Shown piece after piece: positions 24,607-37,400 of a stretch of DNA of 64,000 nt. The translations under genes were made by a program, and so were the position numbers. The DNA comes from Hybos culiciformis. Its lineage: Eukaryota > Arthropoda > Insecta > Diptera > Hybotidae. Each line of letters starts with the position of its first letter. The first letter of the stretch is position 1. The stretch covers positions 23,707,052-23,771,051 of the forward strand of contig OZ023275.1 in NCBI GenBank assembly GCA_964007475.1, in the 5' to 3' direction. A model generated the notes under the pieces. The model saw nothing but the letters and a program-made list of their open reading frames with translations. It was not told the DNA's origin and ran no database searches.

Positions 24607-25373
24607 ACACAGAGAAAAATAGTACTAGGTAAAATTAATCAGATTGCCTTATTGAGCTATTTTACCATGAATTCTTATTGAAATTAATAAATAATGTTTT
24701 ATTTCCATAGAGAAATCCTTTTGATTTAATGAAGAAAATCTTATAGAACATTCTAATAGGTTTTCATATTAATTTTATATAGAAAATCATATTCTGTTTT
24801 CGAAACAAATGATATTCTTATTGTTATCTAGTTTTAAAAAGACAAACTCATCGAAAAATAGATTTTCGGTTACAACGATGTAAGGTTTTGAAACTATTTT
24901 TGTATTTTTATTTATATAATAAAACGATGCAAGGTTTTTATTTGTTTATAAAGTCACCAGTATACATAATTTATATTTTCTATTTTGCACACACCCATAA
25001 TTTTAAGACTATAGCTGAGTGGTAGAGTGTTTGATTGCAATGCTATATGTCGAGGTTCGAATGCCGAACAAGGCATAAAAAATTAAAATCGAAATTATTA
25101 AAAAAAAGAAAATTAAAAAAAAATAAAATTAAAAAAATTAAAAAAAAATAAAAATAAAAAATACAAAAAAAAATAAATAAAATTTTTTTTTTCTAATTCT
25201 TATTGAAATCAAAAAGATTTCTTCTTAATAGTATAACGTTATCATGTAAAATACAAGCCAAAATTTTTACAAGATTTTCTCTATGGTTTTGATATGACGT
25301 TCTTCTTGGAAAAAAAAGGAAGAGAAATCTTATTACTTTTCTTCTATTTTAAGTGGTAGTTTTTGCTCTGTGT
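24607..25373. mobile_element. TIR-bounded non-coding element, about 767 bp
   Basis: The ends ACACAGAGAAAAA and, read on the opposite strand, ACACAGAGCAAAAA form about 13-bp terminal inverted repeats. Related internal words occur near each side (TTCTTATTGAAATTAA at about 24675 and TTCTTATTGAAATCAA at about 25197). No open frame of note. A tRNA-like segment with an A-rich tail lies inside. The superfamily and the target duplication are unresolved; the short TIR could be partly coincidental. Confidence 0.45.
25005..25185 (+). mobile_element. tRNA-derived SINE-like sequence
   Basis: Both RNA polymerase III internal promoter boxes are present with normal spacing: box A TAGCTGAGTGG (25012-25022) and box B GGTTCGAATGC (25054-25064). 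The order of arms resembles a tRNA-Cys (TTGATTGCAAT where GCA would be the anticodon). The stems do not pair properly, the T stem least of all, so this is not a working tRNA. It is followed by about 100 bases of A-rich sequence, the usual tail of a SINE. No target duplication was identified. Confidence 0.6.
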
Positions 25374-28300
25374 AGTACACTTCGTATTATTATAAAAATA
25401 TCCCTTGGTCATTATTTATAAGTTAAAAAAAAAAATTTTAAAAAAAATTTTCACACGTTTTTAATAATGTCAAAGAAAACAAGAATTCTTAAGAAAATAC
25501 AACAAATTATTTTTTAAAATATTTACAATAATTTTAAAACATTATCCTTTATGATCTAAAATTAACATCTCAATAAATTTTAATTTAAACAATGCAATAC
25601 TGGTTTATTAAAGAAACTTAAAGGTCATAATCCTCGTTGAAAAAATAACTGATAATTAAAGATTTTATACATTTTTTAAATTTATTTTTATTTAAACATG
25701 ACGTAAAATATTGATAGAATCTTGATACATTAAAAAATAAAAGGGTTAAATGGCAACGTTTATAGCTTTGCTAGTCAAAAAATCTTTTAGGAAACCCCGA
25801 TGCAAGTGAATAATTACGCGTAACGTTTCTATAAACCTACAAAACATAAACAACTAAAACATATAAAAGATATCATATATGAAAATACGTAGACTTTTAT
25901 TTATTGTTCGTTTTTGTTATTCAGAAAGTTGTTGCATGAAAATATGCATTTTTAATTACGTCACGTCCGCAATATACATAACCCAATCAAAAAAATTCAA
26001 AGCTTTCTTTATTTTAAAATATGTCCAAGAGCCCTGGATTTGTTTTAAAAGCTAAAGCAATTTGAGCGATAACCAACTAATCTCCCAAAAAAATCAATTG
26101 CAACTAGTAAATCGTTATGCAAACTCAATGGAAATAAATCGCTTTAAACTTAATAGCTAATCACCAACAAGCAATCGATTTAATCGTCCACTGAACTAAA
26201 AAAATTTATATCAAAATTTATACAGAAACCTAACCCAATTTTTAACAGAAAATTAATTAACATAACATGACACTTTAATTCAATTCAACATTTGTATACA
26301 AATTACATACAACATGCAATTGTTGCTCAGCATCTTCAATTCAAAGAAGAAAAAAAATCAATATACAATATTATTGGTCCAGTTTTTAAAGTACAGAAAA
26401 AAAAATTGCCCTTGAAAACGCTCCTTTTATTACATCATAACCTAAAAAGAAATTCGTATTGAGAAAAAAAAAGGCGCGAATTATTTATTAAGTTTGTTAC
26501 ACCGCTTCTTTCATATCATAAATTATTAATCTTTCAAAAGTAAGAAAAAACCTTATTGCATAAAATTTAAAACAAAAAAATGGCCAAATTTAAAAATCTA
26601 GTTTAAGGTAATAAAATAATTTAGTCTGGAAAGAAATTATTAAATACAAGTCCTTATTCCTTTTATCAATTCTTTATTTTAATTTTTTTTTTTTTTTAGT
26701 TTGTATGTAAACAAATGAGTTTACAACAAAAAATAATAAATTGACCCATCCGGTTTTGCAATGAAATGCGCCTTTTGTCTTTTTAAAAACTTAAAAATTA
26801 TTCACGTTCATAATGGAAACAAAAAAAAATAAAAAATTATTATTTTTTCAAAATAAAATTTTACTTTAAGGAAAATATTATACATATTATACTCTTGAAT
26901 AATTTTGATTGTTTCTTTGATACAAAGAACAGTTTCATCATTTTCATGTTAAGAGTATTGTTCTTCGTTCACATGCAAACCATGAACACTAACATTATGT
27001 ACTATCGATCGATATAGTATTTAAATAGTACAGAAAACAAAGTAAGAATTCAATACCAAAAAATAAAAAATTTAAATGTCAATATAGCACTGTCTTAAAG
27101 AAAATCTTATTGACTGTAAATCATTGACAAAGCTTTCAAGAATATTAGCCAAAAGGACTATAATATATTTTTTATATATTTTATGAATAAATTACATGTA
27201 TAAAAACAAAATGTTGTAAGTTTCAAGATTATACCAAAATTATAATAATTTGATATTGTTATGCTAAACTGTTGATATTACGGTTTTTTGGTAGATTATT
27301 TTACATTTCACAAAAACAAAAAAAAAATTATTGTCCCTTGAATCAGCGTGGTGTTCTTTTTTTGTATTATTTTATAATTTCATCCACATTAAAAATATAT
27401 TATTGCGTAACAATTTGATCTTCAGAATTTACCGCCAACAAGTTGATGACAAAAAAAACATTTTTTTTTTTATGAAAATGACGTATATTTATTGAAATTT
27501 AATCATTTTTCATACAGGTCTTACATTAATATGATGTTTGGGAAAAAAAGCTGTTCATTGTTTACAGGTTTTTTTTTATTCACCTTCATAAATTTGTTTG
27601 ACAAAATTGTATCAAAAAAAAAATAAAATAAATTCATCAAAAGTAGGATAAAGAACAAAAAATCGGAAAATTTATTCTGATCTACGTATACATTCACATG
27701 TAATTTTAAAATTCCTTTCCTTTTGTATTGGATTCAAAACAATTTCGGAATGAATAGTTCAAAAAAGTTTACGAGTTTAAAAAATTATAACCAATTATAA
27801 CCAATGACATTGACAGTTTATAATTAAAACTTTTTGTGTAATCAATTTACTATTGGGTAAAAAAGTCTTCAAAACTTTTATCATAATTTAAATATGTCAT
27901 TGAAATTGAAATTTTTGCGGTAAAAAAATACACCTCGTTCTCATTATCGATCTGTATTGACAGATCAGCAGAGTTGACCAGCAAAAGTTAAATAACGACC
28001 TGAATAATTTTATGTTCATACATTTCAATACAAAAAATGATCAGTAGAAAAATAAATTAACCAAGTAGTAAAATAGCGGTCGAATAGCGGAAGGTAGTGT
28101 TACAAAAAAAAACTGCTAAATTTTTCAAAATACATAAAACACTTATCGAAGTAACAAAAATCATTGACTAGTTAAAGCGAAGATGACTTGCTTCAGGTTC
28201 ACACGCTTCAAGTGGTCTAGAACTACTTCTTGAATGAACTTTTCTTAATTCATTAAAATGTGAATCCATTAGAAAGTGGATTAATTTTCTTGTTAATCCA

Positions 28301-31245
28301 CTTAAAAGTTGATCAATTGTGTTTATTGGCACTGAGATTCTCACGATTGTTTTTATTTAAATTTATTCGGTCAACAAAAACCGATATGTATAACAAGGCC
28401 GAATCCAGGAAGTGAAGGGATGGATTGAATGTTTTTTGCAGGGCCTCTTAAACTTTAAATGAAAAATTAGGAAACAAGTGTTGTATAATATATTTTAATA
28501 TTTTTAAGTTTTTATTTAATTAATCGACATTATAGCTAAACTGTTAATTCTATCCTGACTCATTGTCGAGTTTTTTATTAGCTTTAATCTGGAAAACTAC
28601 TCCACCTATTTATACTATTTTTGTTGTTGTCAGAAATATTTTTTTTGTTGAATCTCAGAAACTTCATCAGGGCTGTAATAAATATATATTTTTATAACAA
28701 ATAAATAAATATCATCATATTTCATTTTTACATAATTTAATGTAAATATAAAAACTTTAATTCCATTTGATTTTATTATAATTTATAATAAATTTTTTTT
28801 TTAGAACAATCGGTGATAATTGATATGGAGCCAAGTGAATGAATATATATACATTTTTTTTATGATTAGAACATTTAACCTGAATATTGAAATTACCTCT
28901 ACATATTTTCAAACATTTTTTTTTTCTATATTTTTACGTTATCGTTAATTTTTTAAATAAATAACTCGATTATACGCAAAATTTGTTCAGTTTTATCTTT
29001 GACCTAATTTTATTTTATTTTTTGTATTTTTTTAATTTTTTGAGTCAAAGTAAAAAAAAAAATAAAATAACGACCGTATGTGACAATGTACCATTAAACA
29101 TCGGTTTTTTTCAAACAGATAATATATTTAAAAAATGAAAATAAATATTTTTTTTATATTTTAGCATAAATTAACCATAACGTACATCATAATTTTCATT
29201 TTTTTTTTTTTGTTGTATTAAGTAAAAAATAAAAGAATAATTATTATTTCATGAAAAAAAAAATAAATTATGTACATAAGTACGTAAGTACACAAATTAA
29301 CTACCATATAACGCTCATCATAAAAAGTTATTATATGAAAAATATATGATCTTCGTAATATTACTATTTTTGTTGTTAATTTAAAATAAGTGTTAAATAA
29401 TAGTCTAAACTGAAAATGACACTAGCACAGAATAATATAACTCTATTATAACACGAAACTGGTTCCTTTTTCTTAGTATGGTGTGTATAACCATGTACAT
29501 ATATCTACTAAAATGAAATTATTACTTTTTTCGTAATAGAGACTCTGCTATGTTTATTTTAATGTGGTACTAGTGAAAATTTATATTTCCCTAGAATTTT
29601 TTAAGCCCTTCAAATCTGTAATTCATATTATTATTCATGACTAAGTATAGCTTTTAAAAAATAATGTTTATAGAAGTTCACAACTTATTTTATTTTTTTT
29701 ACATAACAATTCCATCCAATTTTTTATCCGTAATAAATTGTACATTCTATTATTAAACTTGAAATTCTTATTTGATAAAATAAGGAATATCTATTAATCA
29801 AAAAAAATCTTGACAAGTCTTTCATAAATTATGGAAACTTATTAAAAATGTTTTAAATTATATCTATTTCAGCTTATTATTTGCATTCGGTAACTTATTT
29901 TCCTTAAAACCATAATATCAACATGCAAACTGGAAATATTTTTATCTTATGTATACAATAAAACATAAGTATTAATTTTTTTGCCAATATCAGAGTTTTT
30001 AACACACGCTGGGTGCATAAAATATTCTCATATTGAAAACTACTTTTAATGATATTTACTTACATATTATCTACTTTAAATAATAATAATTCTTAACTGC
30101 AAAATATAAAAAATTGCTGGACAATAAAATTACAATGTAACCTCTGTAACAATAATAAAAAAAAAAATTGAAAACCTGTCAGACATCAGGAATTAAAACT
30201 ATATTATTTCTTATCAAAAGGATTATAAAAAAATAAAACATCATTATTACTGTTTTGTCCAGGGACTTCGTAACTTATGTATGTCAATATTAAAGATTGT
30301 CGCATTATGGTCTTTATCTGAATACCAAACTAAAATAAGGATGATTTCATATTGTTCATATAATTTAATAAATACTTTACAACATCAAATAATGTCTGAG
30401 CTCATTTCAATAAAGTGACAAATTGTTAATATTTTTGCTATGATGAACTGATCTTTCTGAACTACTTATCGTAAAGATATTCAAAAATGTTTATGTATAT
30501 TTGTTTGGCTTAGCGTGTGCATACAGATATTTGTTATAAACTGAACTTTTTCTTAGTGTTTATTATTCTAGAAAATTAAAATTATTTTCATGTTTTACGG
30601 CTTCATAAAATTGTTGACAAACAAATTGAGAAAAATTAATAATAAAAATTATGAAAATTATATAAATGTGCACAGGGCAACATTAATGGCACATAAACAT
30701 TGTAAAATTAATTATTAAAAATATTCTAGAAAATACATAAATGTACACACATTTAAAATTTGATTTTATTTTTGTCTTAATTCAGAAAAATCGCATAAAT
30801 CAGCAAAAAAAATGCATTGCTGAAAATATGTACAAAAAAAATTCAGTCAGTACTAAAAATTGAAGTATATTTTTTCGTAAAAGTATTGTTTAAAATATAG
30901 CAAAAGGTAGAAATTTATCCGATTACATTTCGAATAGTATTGTACGACAAACATATAGTGAAGCATCTGGAACTTAAGTGTTAATGCAATATTAAATATT
31001 GTGAATTTTTTTTTAATATTTAAGAATTTTTGTTAAAAATTTATGTAACTAAATATTAATTTTTAAGGTAAAATTCGAATTTTTCCAAAAACGATTCAAA
31101 AGCACACATTTATGAAATTATTATCAATCCTCTCAAATTAAACTTATTAAGAAGAAAATTAATATTGAAAATAAACAAATATTAATATTCAAATAAACAA
31201 ATAAACAAAAATTAATATTCAAATAAACAAATTCACTTAAACTTA
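25374..31245. other. AT-rich non-coding DNA
   Basis: No exon seen. Features of possible regulatory interest are a perfect palindrome TATCGATCGATA at 27003-27014 within GTACTA...TAGTAC symmetry, and an inverted pair of K50-homeodomain-type sites at 28274-28303. The patch 25985-26190 is richer in ATCGAT/TAATCG-like words. At 31160-31235, ATTAATATTCAAATAAACAA recurs in tandem. Confidence 0.5.
28274..28303. promoter_or_regulatory. Perfect inverted repeat with paired TAATCC/GGATTA sites
   Basis: AAGTGGATTAA and TTAATCCACTT form perfect 11-bp arms around 8 bases. GGATTA is the core site of K50 homeodomain factors. A role as an enhancer site is inference from the motif only. Confidence 0.3.
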
Positions 31246-31491
31246 CAGTAGTGGTCAACTTAATAGCATGTCTAAAAATGTGTTTTTTTTTCTTGTGCAT
31301 TTTCACCGACTATTTTATATTGACGGATAAAGTGTTGGAAGAAAACCAATTTTCACTTAAATTAAAAATCAGAAGTTTGAGTAAACATAATTTTGTAGAG
31401 ACTATTTTTTATTTTAAGTGAAATATTAATTAAATTTACAAATTAAGAGCAAAAAACATCTGGCAGTGCTATTGAGTTAACCACCACATTT
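31246..31491. mobile_element. Tc1/mariner-like MITE, about 245 bp
   Basis: The left end CAGTAGTGGTCAACTTAATA and the reversed right end GTGGTGGTTAACTCAATA agree at about 18 of 21 positions over the shared core. The left end directly follows TA (31244-31245) and a TA lies at 31492-31493, consistent with TA target duplication. The outermost bases on the right have diverged. No transposase frame is present. Confidence 0.65.
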
Positions 31492-32240
31492 TAATGTACG
31501 TAAAATGCAAAAAAAAAGAGAATAACATTAATCAAATGTCAAATTCCTTTTACATATGCCTACATATGTACTTTGACTTTGAGATACATATTTATTTTAA
31601 TGTACAATAACGATTTTTTTTTTTTAACTTTCCAGAAATATTTTTCGACTTTGTTTCAAATAACGAAAGAAATAAGTTTATCCTTTCTGCGACATTGAAC
31701 AAAAAAGAAGCGAAACAAAAAAAAAAAAACAAATGAATTCCCAAATTCCATGTTTTATTCAATAATTCCATAATATTTTTCAAATATAAAAGAAAACAAT
31801 AAATTTTAATCAAAAATTTCATACAAATAGTATGACTTTACATCAAAACTTTTTTGATCGCTTTCTTTGTTCTAAAAAAAAAAAAAAAGTAAAAAACATC
31901 TTTTGGCGGTTCTTTAGACTTCCAAGTTCAGAAAAACAAAGAATAAATTCTTTTTTCAATTACTTAAAAAAAAATAATTTCAATATTAACGTGGGATTCT
32001 TAATTCACCATAATTTTAAATTAAGTATATAAAATGAAAGAAAATTATTAGCTTTGGTTAAATATAATCAAGTCAACTGATTATTGATATAATCATTCGT
32101 GAACTGGATATCTATCTTGTTTTTAGCCTGTTTTGCATTAAAAAATGAAAATGCTTATTACTTTGAAACTTTGAGTCAAGCTAAAAAGTAAGATTCTCCG
32201 CTCAAGTTTATAGAAATTTGAAATATTATATAAAATGTAA

Positions 32241-32396
32241 GTAGATTCCTTTCGAAAATTAGTAGCGGCGGTAGATAGATGTCAATTAAGGGATTGTGTC
32301 AAAGGATTCGGACTGGAGAATGAAAATTGAAGGAAACAAAAAAAAAATATTAAACCTCCAATTGTGTACGAAGGAATCGGGCTAGCGATAAAATAA
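32241..32396 (+). other. Coding-like island of unknown origin
   Basis: In one frame, 29 open codons (with LVAAVDRCQLRDCVKGFG), a TGA at 32328-32330 and then a further 21 open codons (with PPIVYEGIGLAIK) are read, with base composition well above the local background. It has no start codon and I recognise no family. A relic of a transposon or gene is the simplest reading. Confidence 0.25.
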
Positions 32397-34390
32397 TATT
32401 TCAATGTAAATTAATATATGGACTTATGGAAGGAGATCGACTGTTAATAAATTTATCCGAAATTGTTTAAAATGGAAAACACACATTTAATTTTTAATAA
32501 TTATATATATAATTTTTGAAAATAAGAACGGCATCCGTTCAATGGTACGCATTTTTCTTCATTAAACTTAAATGGTACATATTTGAACCAGTTTTATTGT
32601 TTTTTTTTGTTTTAATAATTGTCATTTGAATTAATATTTTAATTAGAATTGTTTAAATCAAATAAGAGATGGAATGTCAATCAAAAATGAAATAGTTTTT
32701 TTTTTTTCAAAAATTTCTTGTACCAACTTAAATATGAATATAATTTTTAACACTCTTGTCAACTAAATATGGGCGCAAACAACTTAATTATTTTTTTGCA
32801 ATTTCTTAAAATAAACTTTTAATATAAATTTTCTATTTTATAATGACCATTAATTAAAATGTCAATTGATATTAAAATAATAGTAATTATATCAATATGT
32901 TTTTGTCACCATAAAATTATGATTTAACATACAAGATAATTTTCTAATTAAATCAAAATAATAAATTAATATTATTAATCTTGAATTTTAATTGAAATAA
33001 ATATTTAAAAAACATTTATAAAAATGTTCAGCTATTTGAGAAAATTTTGAATGCAAGGCTAATGCATTCCATGTAATGCAACAATTCATATTAAAATATA
33101 ACATGTTGTTTGTAAGAGATTTTTTATTTTTTCAAATATGAGTGCATCAAAATATGCACATTTGATTATTTTGCTTTATGAAAAATTCTTGTAAACTAAT
33201 TATACAATTAAAAATTATTTTCCATCAAACTAAAAACAAAAAAATTTAAATAAAATTTTATTATGAATTAAAGTCTATATAAAAATCAAATGAATAAGAA
33301 AGTTTTATGAAGTTCTGTAGAAAACACTCCTGCTCTAGAAAACTTAATCGGATTTAATTGTTATTCAACTGGGTTAATATTATATCATAAACAAAGAGTG
33401 AAATATAAATAAAATGTTATAATATGAATATAATTATACAATAAAAATCATACTATACAGAGCACGGAAGTTCAATTTTTTTTTTTTTTTTATAAATGAA
33501 AAACTACGATACATATTATTTATTCGCTTTATAATTTTGATACAATAATAATTAAATCATTTTGATCAATTTCCTCAAGAAGTTTAAGAAAAAAAAAATT
33601 GTTTATTGATTTTCATAATGATTCTGTAAAATAATGATTAATTATTAAGTCATATATTATTTTTTCTAATAAGAAATTAATAGTTTTATAAAAGAAACAA
33701 TAATTTAGCGTTAATGATCGTAATTAATGAACGCATAAAATTCAGGAAAAGCTTAAAAAACACTAGATAGTTTTAGGTTCAACTCAGGTCAACCCTATTT
33801 TTAGTTCAATAGTGTTATCGATATACCTACGCTTCAATATTTCCTATTTTTAAATTGAATTTGTAATGAAATTTTTTTAATTTTTGTTCTCGAACAGATC
33901 TGAATTAATTCTAATTTAAAAGCGAATGTTTTAATTAAGAAAAATACTAAATTTTAATAACGATGAACTACAACAGTACAGAAGCTCTTCATAACTACTA
34001 TTATTCTATAGATATTTAATTATTGCTGTAGTTTTGTTCTTTATGAAAATTGTTAGAATTCGTATCATAATTAAATATTTATATCTTTGAAATTTTTGAT
34101 AAAAAGCTTTCATTTCAAACCTTAATTTATTTTTTATTCCATTTACAGCAAAATATTATTATTATGATTAAACAAAAATAAAATATATTTTTTTTATTTC
34201 GATTAATCATTTTTATTTTGACAATACCGCTCAATATGAAAAAGTTATAACTTTTTTTTTTGTTTTTAATATTATGCATACAAAGTACCATGAATCCGGT
34301 TATTATATCAATTTGCACAACTTCACAAATAACAAAAAAAAAATAAGTTCATCAACTTTAAAAAATTAATTATTTTATAATAAAAATATA

Positions 34391-34406
34391 GTCCCAATAT
34401 TGGGAC
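34391..34406. repeat. Perfect 16-bp palindrome
   Basis: GTCCCAATATTGGGAC reads the same on both strands and is unusually GC-rich for this neighbourhood. It could bind a dimeric factor or be a chance hairpin. Confidence 0.6.
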
Positions 34407-37400
34407 AAAAAGCTTTTAGATAATATTTTATTGATATAATAAATATAATTAAAAATTTCTTGAATTTCTTTTCTTTCGATTTTTTTTTAATGAATTAAAA
34501 ACTGATTTACACAGATTCTTATCCGCCCATTCAAAAAAAATTTATTGATACAAAAAATTTATCTAAAATTTATTAAAAAAAAAATTTATATTATACGAAA
34601 ATTTGCTGCAAAGAACATTAATATTATTCTCAATAAACATTAATTGGAGCTAAGAAGTTTTTTTGGAAAAAAAAAGTTCAATTAGTAGATATTAACAGGG
34701 CTATTACAACATGTCAAAACGCTTAACAATTCTATAGTACGATACAAACTGACAAATATAGGTACTAGTGTTTCTCATTAAAAATTTTCAATCATCAGCA
34801 CGTTTTTTATCAACGAGAAAACAATGAACTACATATTTTCATTTTCTGTCAGCTCTTCTGCCCATTCGCAAAAATCAGTATTTTTGGCAGTGGCAGATAT
34901 AGCAAAATTTTGATAAAAATTTTAGTAGGTACATGCAGTACATCGAATATAGTCTCTGATTGTATTCAAGGATTAAGACGTGGTCTGAAAATATATTTCG
35001 ATAAAAACATATATGTAACTCAGAAAAAATTGTTTGTATGGTTTTTTTATGAAATATTGCTCTACATTTTTTACATGTATAACACTGGCCTCAACAATAT
35101 TTGTTCGTTTAATAATAAATTTATAAAGATCATTCAAATACGTACATCTGAATTTGAGCTAAAAAAAATATATAGATAAGTTCATTTAAAATTTATATGT
35201 AAATTAAAAACAAAGAATTGAAAATAAAAAACAAAAAAAAACACATTGAATTTAGATAATTTTTATTTTAGAAAATGTGCGTTTATGGTTTTTCTAGAAT
35301 AATAAATTTGTTTTCAAAATAAATTTATGAAAAAAAAAAAAAATTTCAATAAAAATTACATATTTATGTTGTTTAGTTAAAATTTGCATCTCATCGTAAC
35401 ACTTCCGCTGTTGTAAATTATTAAAATTTTGCTTTGGAATTAAAAAAAAGAAAAATACGAATAGATTTCAATTTCAGTGAGTTGTTTCGTACCAAACTTT
35501 ATTTATCAGTTTTGTCCTCAAATGGAAAACGCCATCAAATCAATGAAAAAAACAGGTCATAAATTGGTCATAAAAACTGCATATCTATACGCAAATAGTA
35601 TTGTTGTTGTTTAAATTTTTTCATGATAATCAAATTAATGTTAATATCCAAGAATAATTTATTTTTTTATTTAAAAATAATAACTTTCTTCACTTCTAAA
35701 TTTTGTACTGTGAAAATTCTTGAATTTATTTCTAGTAATTATATATACTAATATAATATTCTATCATTTTAATTCATTAGTAATTTTAATGTGATTTAAA
35801 ATGATGAAATGCTCTATAAAACAAGGTTAGATATATATTTAACTACACTAGTCAATGTACAAAATGATATCCATATTTGAAAATGAACTTACATAAAAAC
35901 ATACATATGTATACTTTAAAGCGTTATGATAAATAATCAATACAATGAAGTAATGTGCTTATATGTGTGATTTTATCAATCTAATTCATTATTTTATCAA
36001 TGCATCTAAAAAGAATAATGAAAAATTTTATCTGACTACGGTGTGTTTATACTTAATTTCAATATCAAGTTCATGTATTTGCTGTGCAACGATCGATTTT
36101 CATATAATTTGCAAACTGTTTTTTTTTAAATATTTTTAAGGCTCGTAATAAAAAATGACAAAAAAAATTATAACACCATTCATTTGCATTTGACATCTTG
36201 CGGGTAATTAAACTTTTTTCTTTCTTTTTTTAATAGATTCTAAATTCCAAAAAACTTTTTTTTTATTCTGATCATCCTAACTATTTTAATTCCACATTTG
36301 CATTTAATTTTAAAATTAAATAATAACTTTAAAAAAATGATAGATTTACTGTAGCGTAGCACAGTATTTAATATTTAATATTTATATGAAAACGTGCAAA
36401 TACGGAATTTCAACATATGAACATAACTTTCAATATATAAACTGAATTTAGATAATCATACATAAATGAATCTATACAAATGTAAAAAACTATATGCGAA
36501 TCTGCTAAATTTATAAATTGATCTTGATTATTTTTTGAAATCAGGCTAATTCCCCATTTTTTTAGACTTAAAATTACCGTGATTTTTTAACTTCAAATCA
36601 TTCAAATTATTTTTTTAAAGCTTCACAAAAACTGTTTTACAAGGGATTAGTACTGATAATAATAAATTTAACATAGCAAAAACAAAGACATAATATCCTT
36701 TTCCTTACATTTTGCAACGTTTATGTTTACATTATTATATCTATATTAACGAAATACATGAATATTTGTAAAAGATTAGGTATTATATTTATATTATTAT
36801 TATTATTATTATGATAACATAAAAATTTACTCAAATTTCAAAAGTCCTCTTTTTAGCCAATTTACGATCTGATGTCACCACTACAACTGTTATACAAAAT
36901 ATTTATTATAATATTTTATTTAGATAATTTTATTTTAACTGTATTTATGCTGGTTCCAACAAAATATGCGGTAAATTTAATTTGCCGCAACATTATAACT
37001 TTGATCAATTACGCGCAATATCATGGTAATTTTATTTTTTTGCAATTTTAATTTTTTTTTATTTATTATTTTTTTGCTAATTTGCATAGGTTAATGAATT
37101 TTTTGGGGGACATCAGTAGCCAATTTATATATTTTTTATTACTACAGTGTATTTGTATTTGTCAACAGCACATACGAACAAAATAAAATAAAAACAATTT
37201 TTGAACTTATTTTATCGAATTTTATGTGATCTGAATTTAAAACATATTATTTTAATATTAAATTTATGTTTTCAAGTTTATTTTATTGATAGATTTATGC
37301 ACATATTAAAATAAAGTTGGTTAAAAAAAAAAAACAATTTTAAGAAACAGTTTTCGTTTAAAAATTGTTTTTTTTTATTCGGAAAATAATTTAAAAGTTT

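Noticed and set aside
33770..33830. Segment resembling the end of the 14.5-kb MITE
   Set aside because: Similarity is limited to GGTTCAACT-type words and no second terminus was found.
34910..35179. 89-residue + strand frame
   Set aside because: Begins at a non-ATG codon, low-complexity composition in its second half, no splice sites and no recognisable motif.
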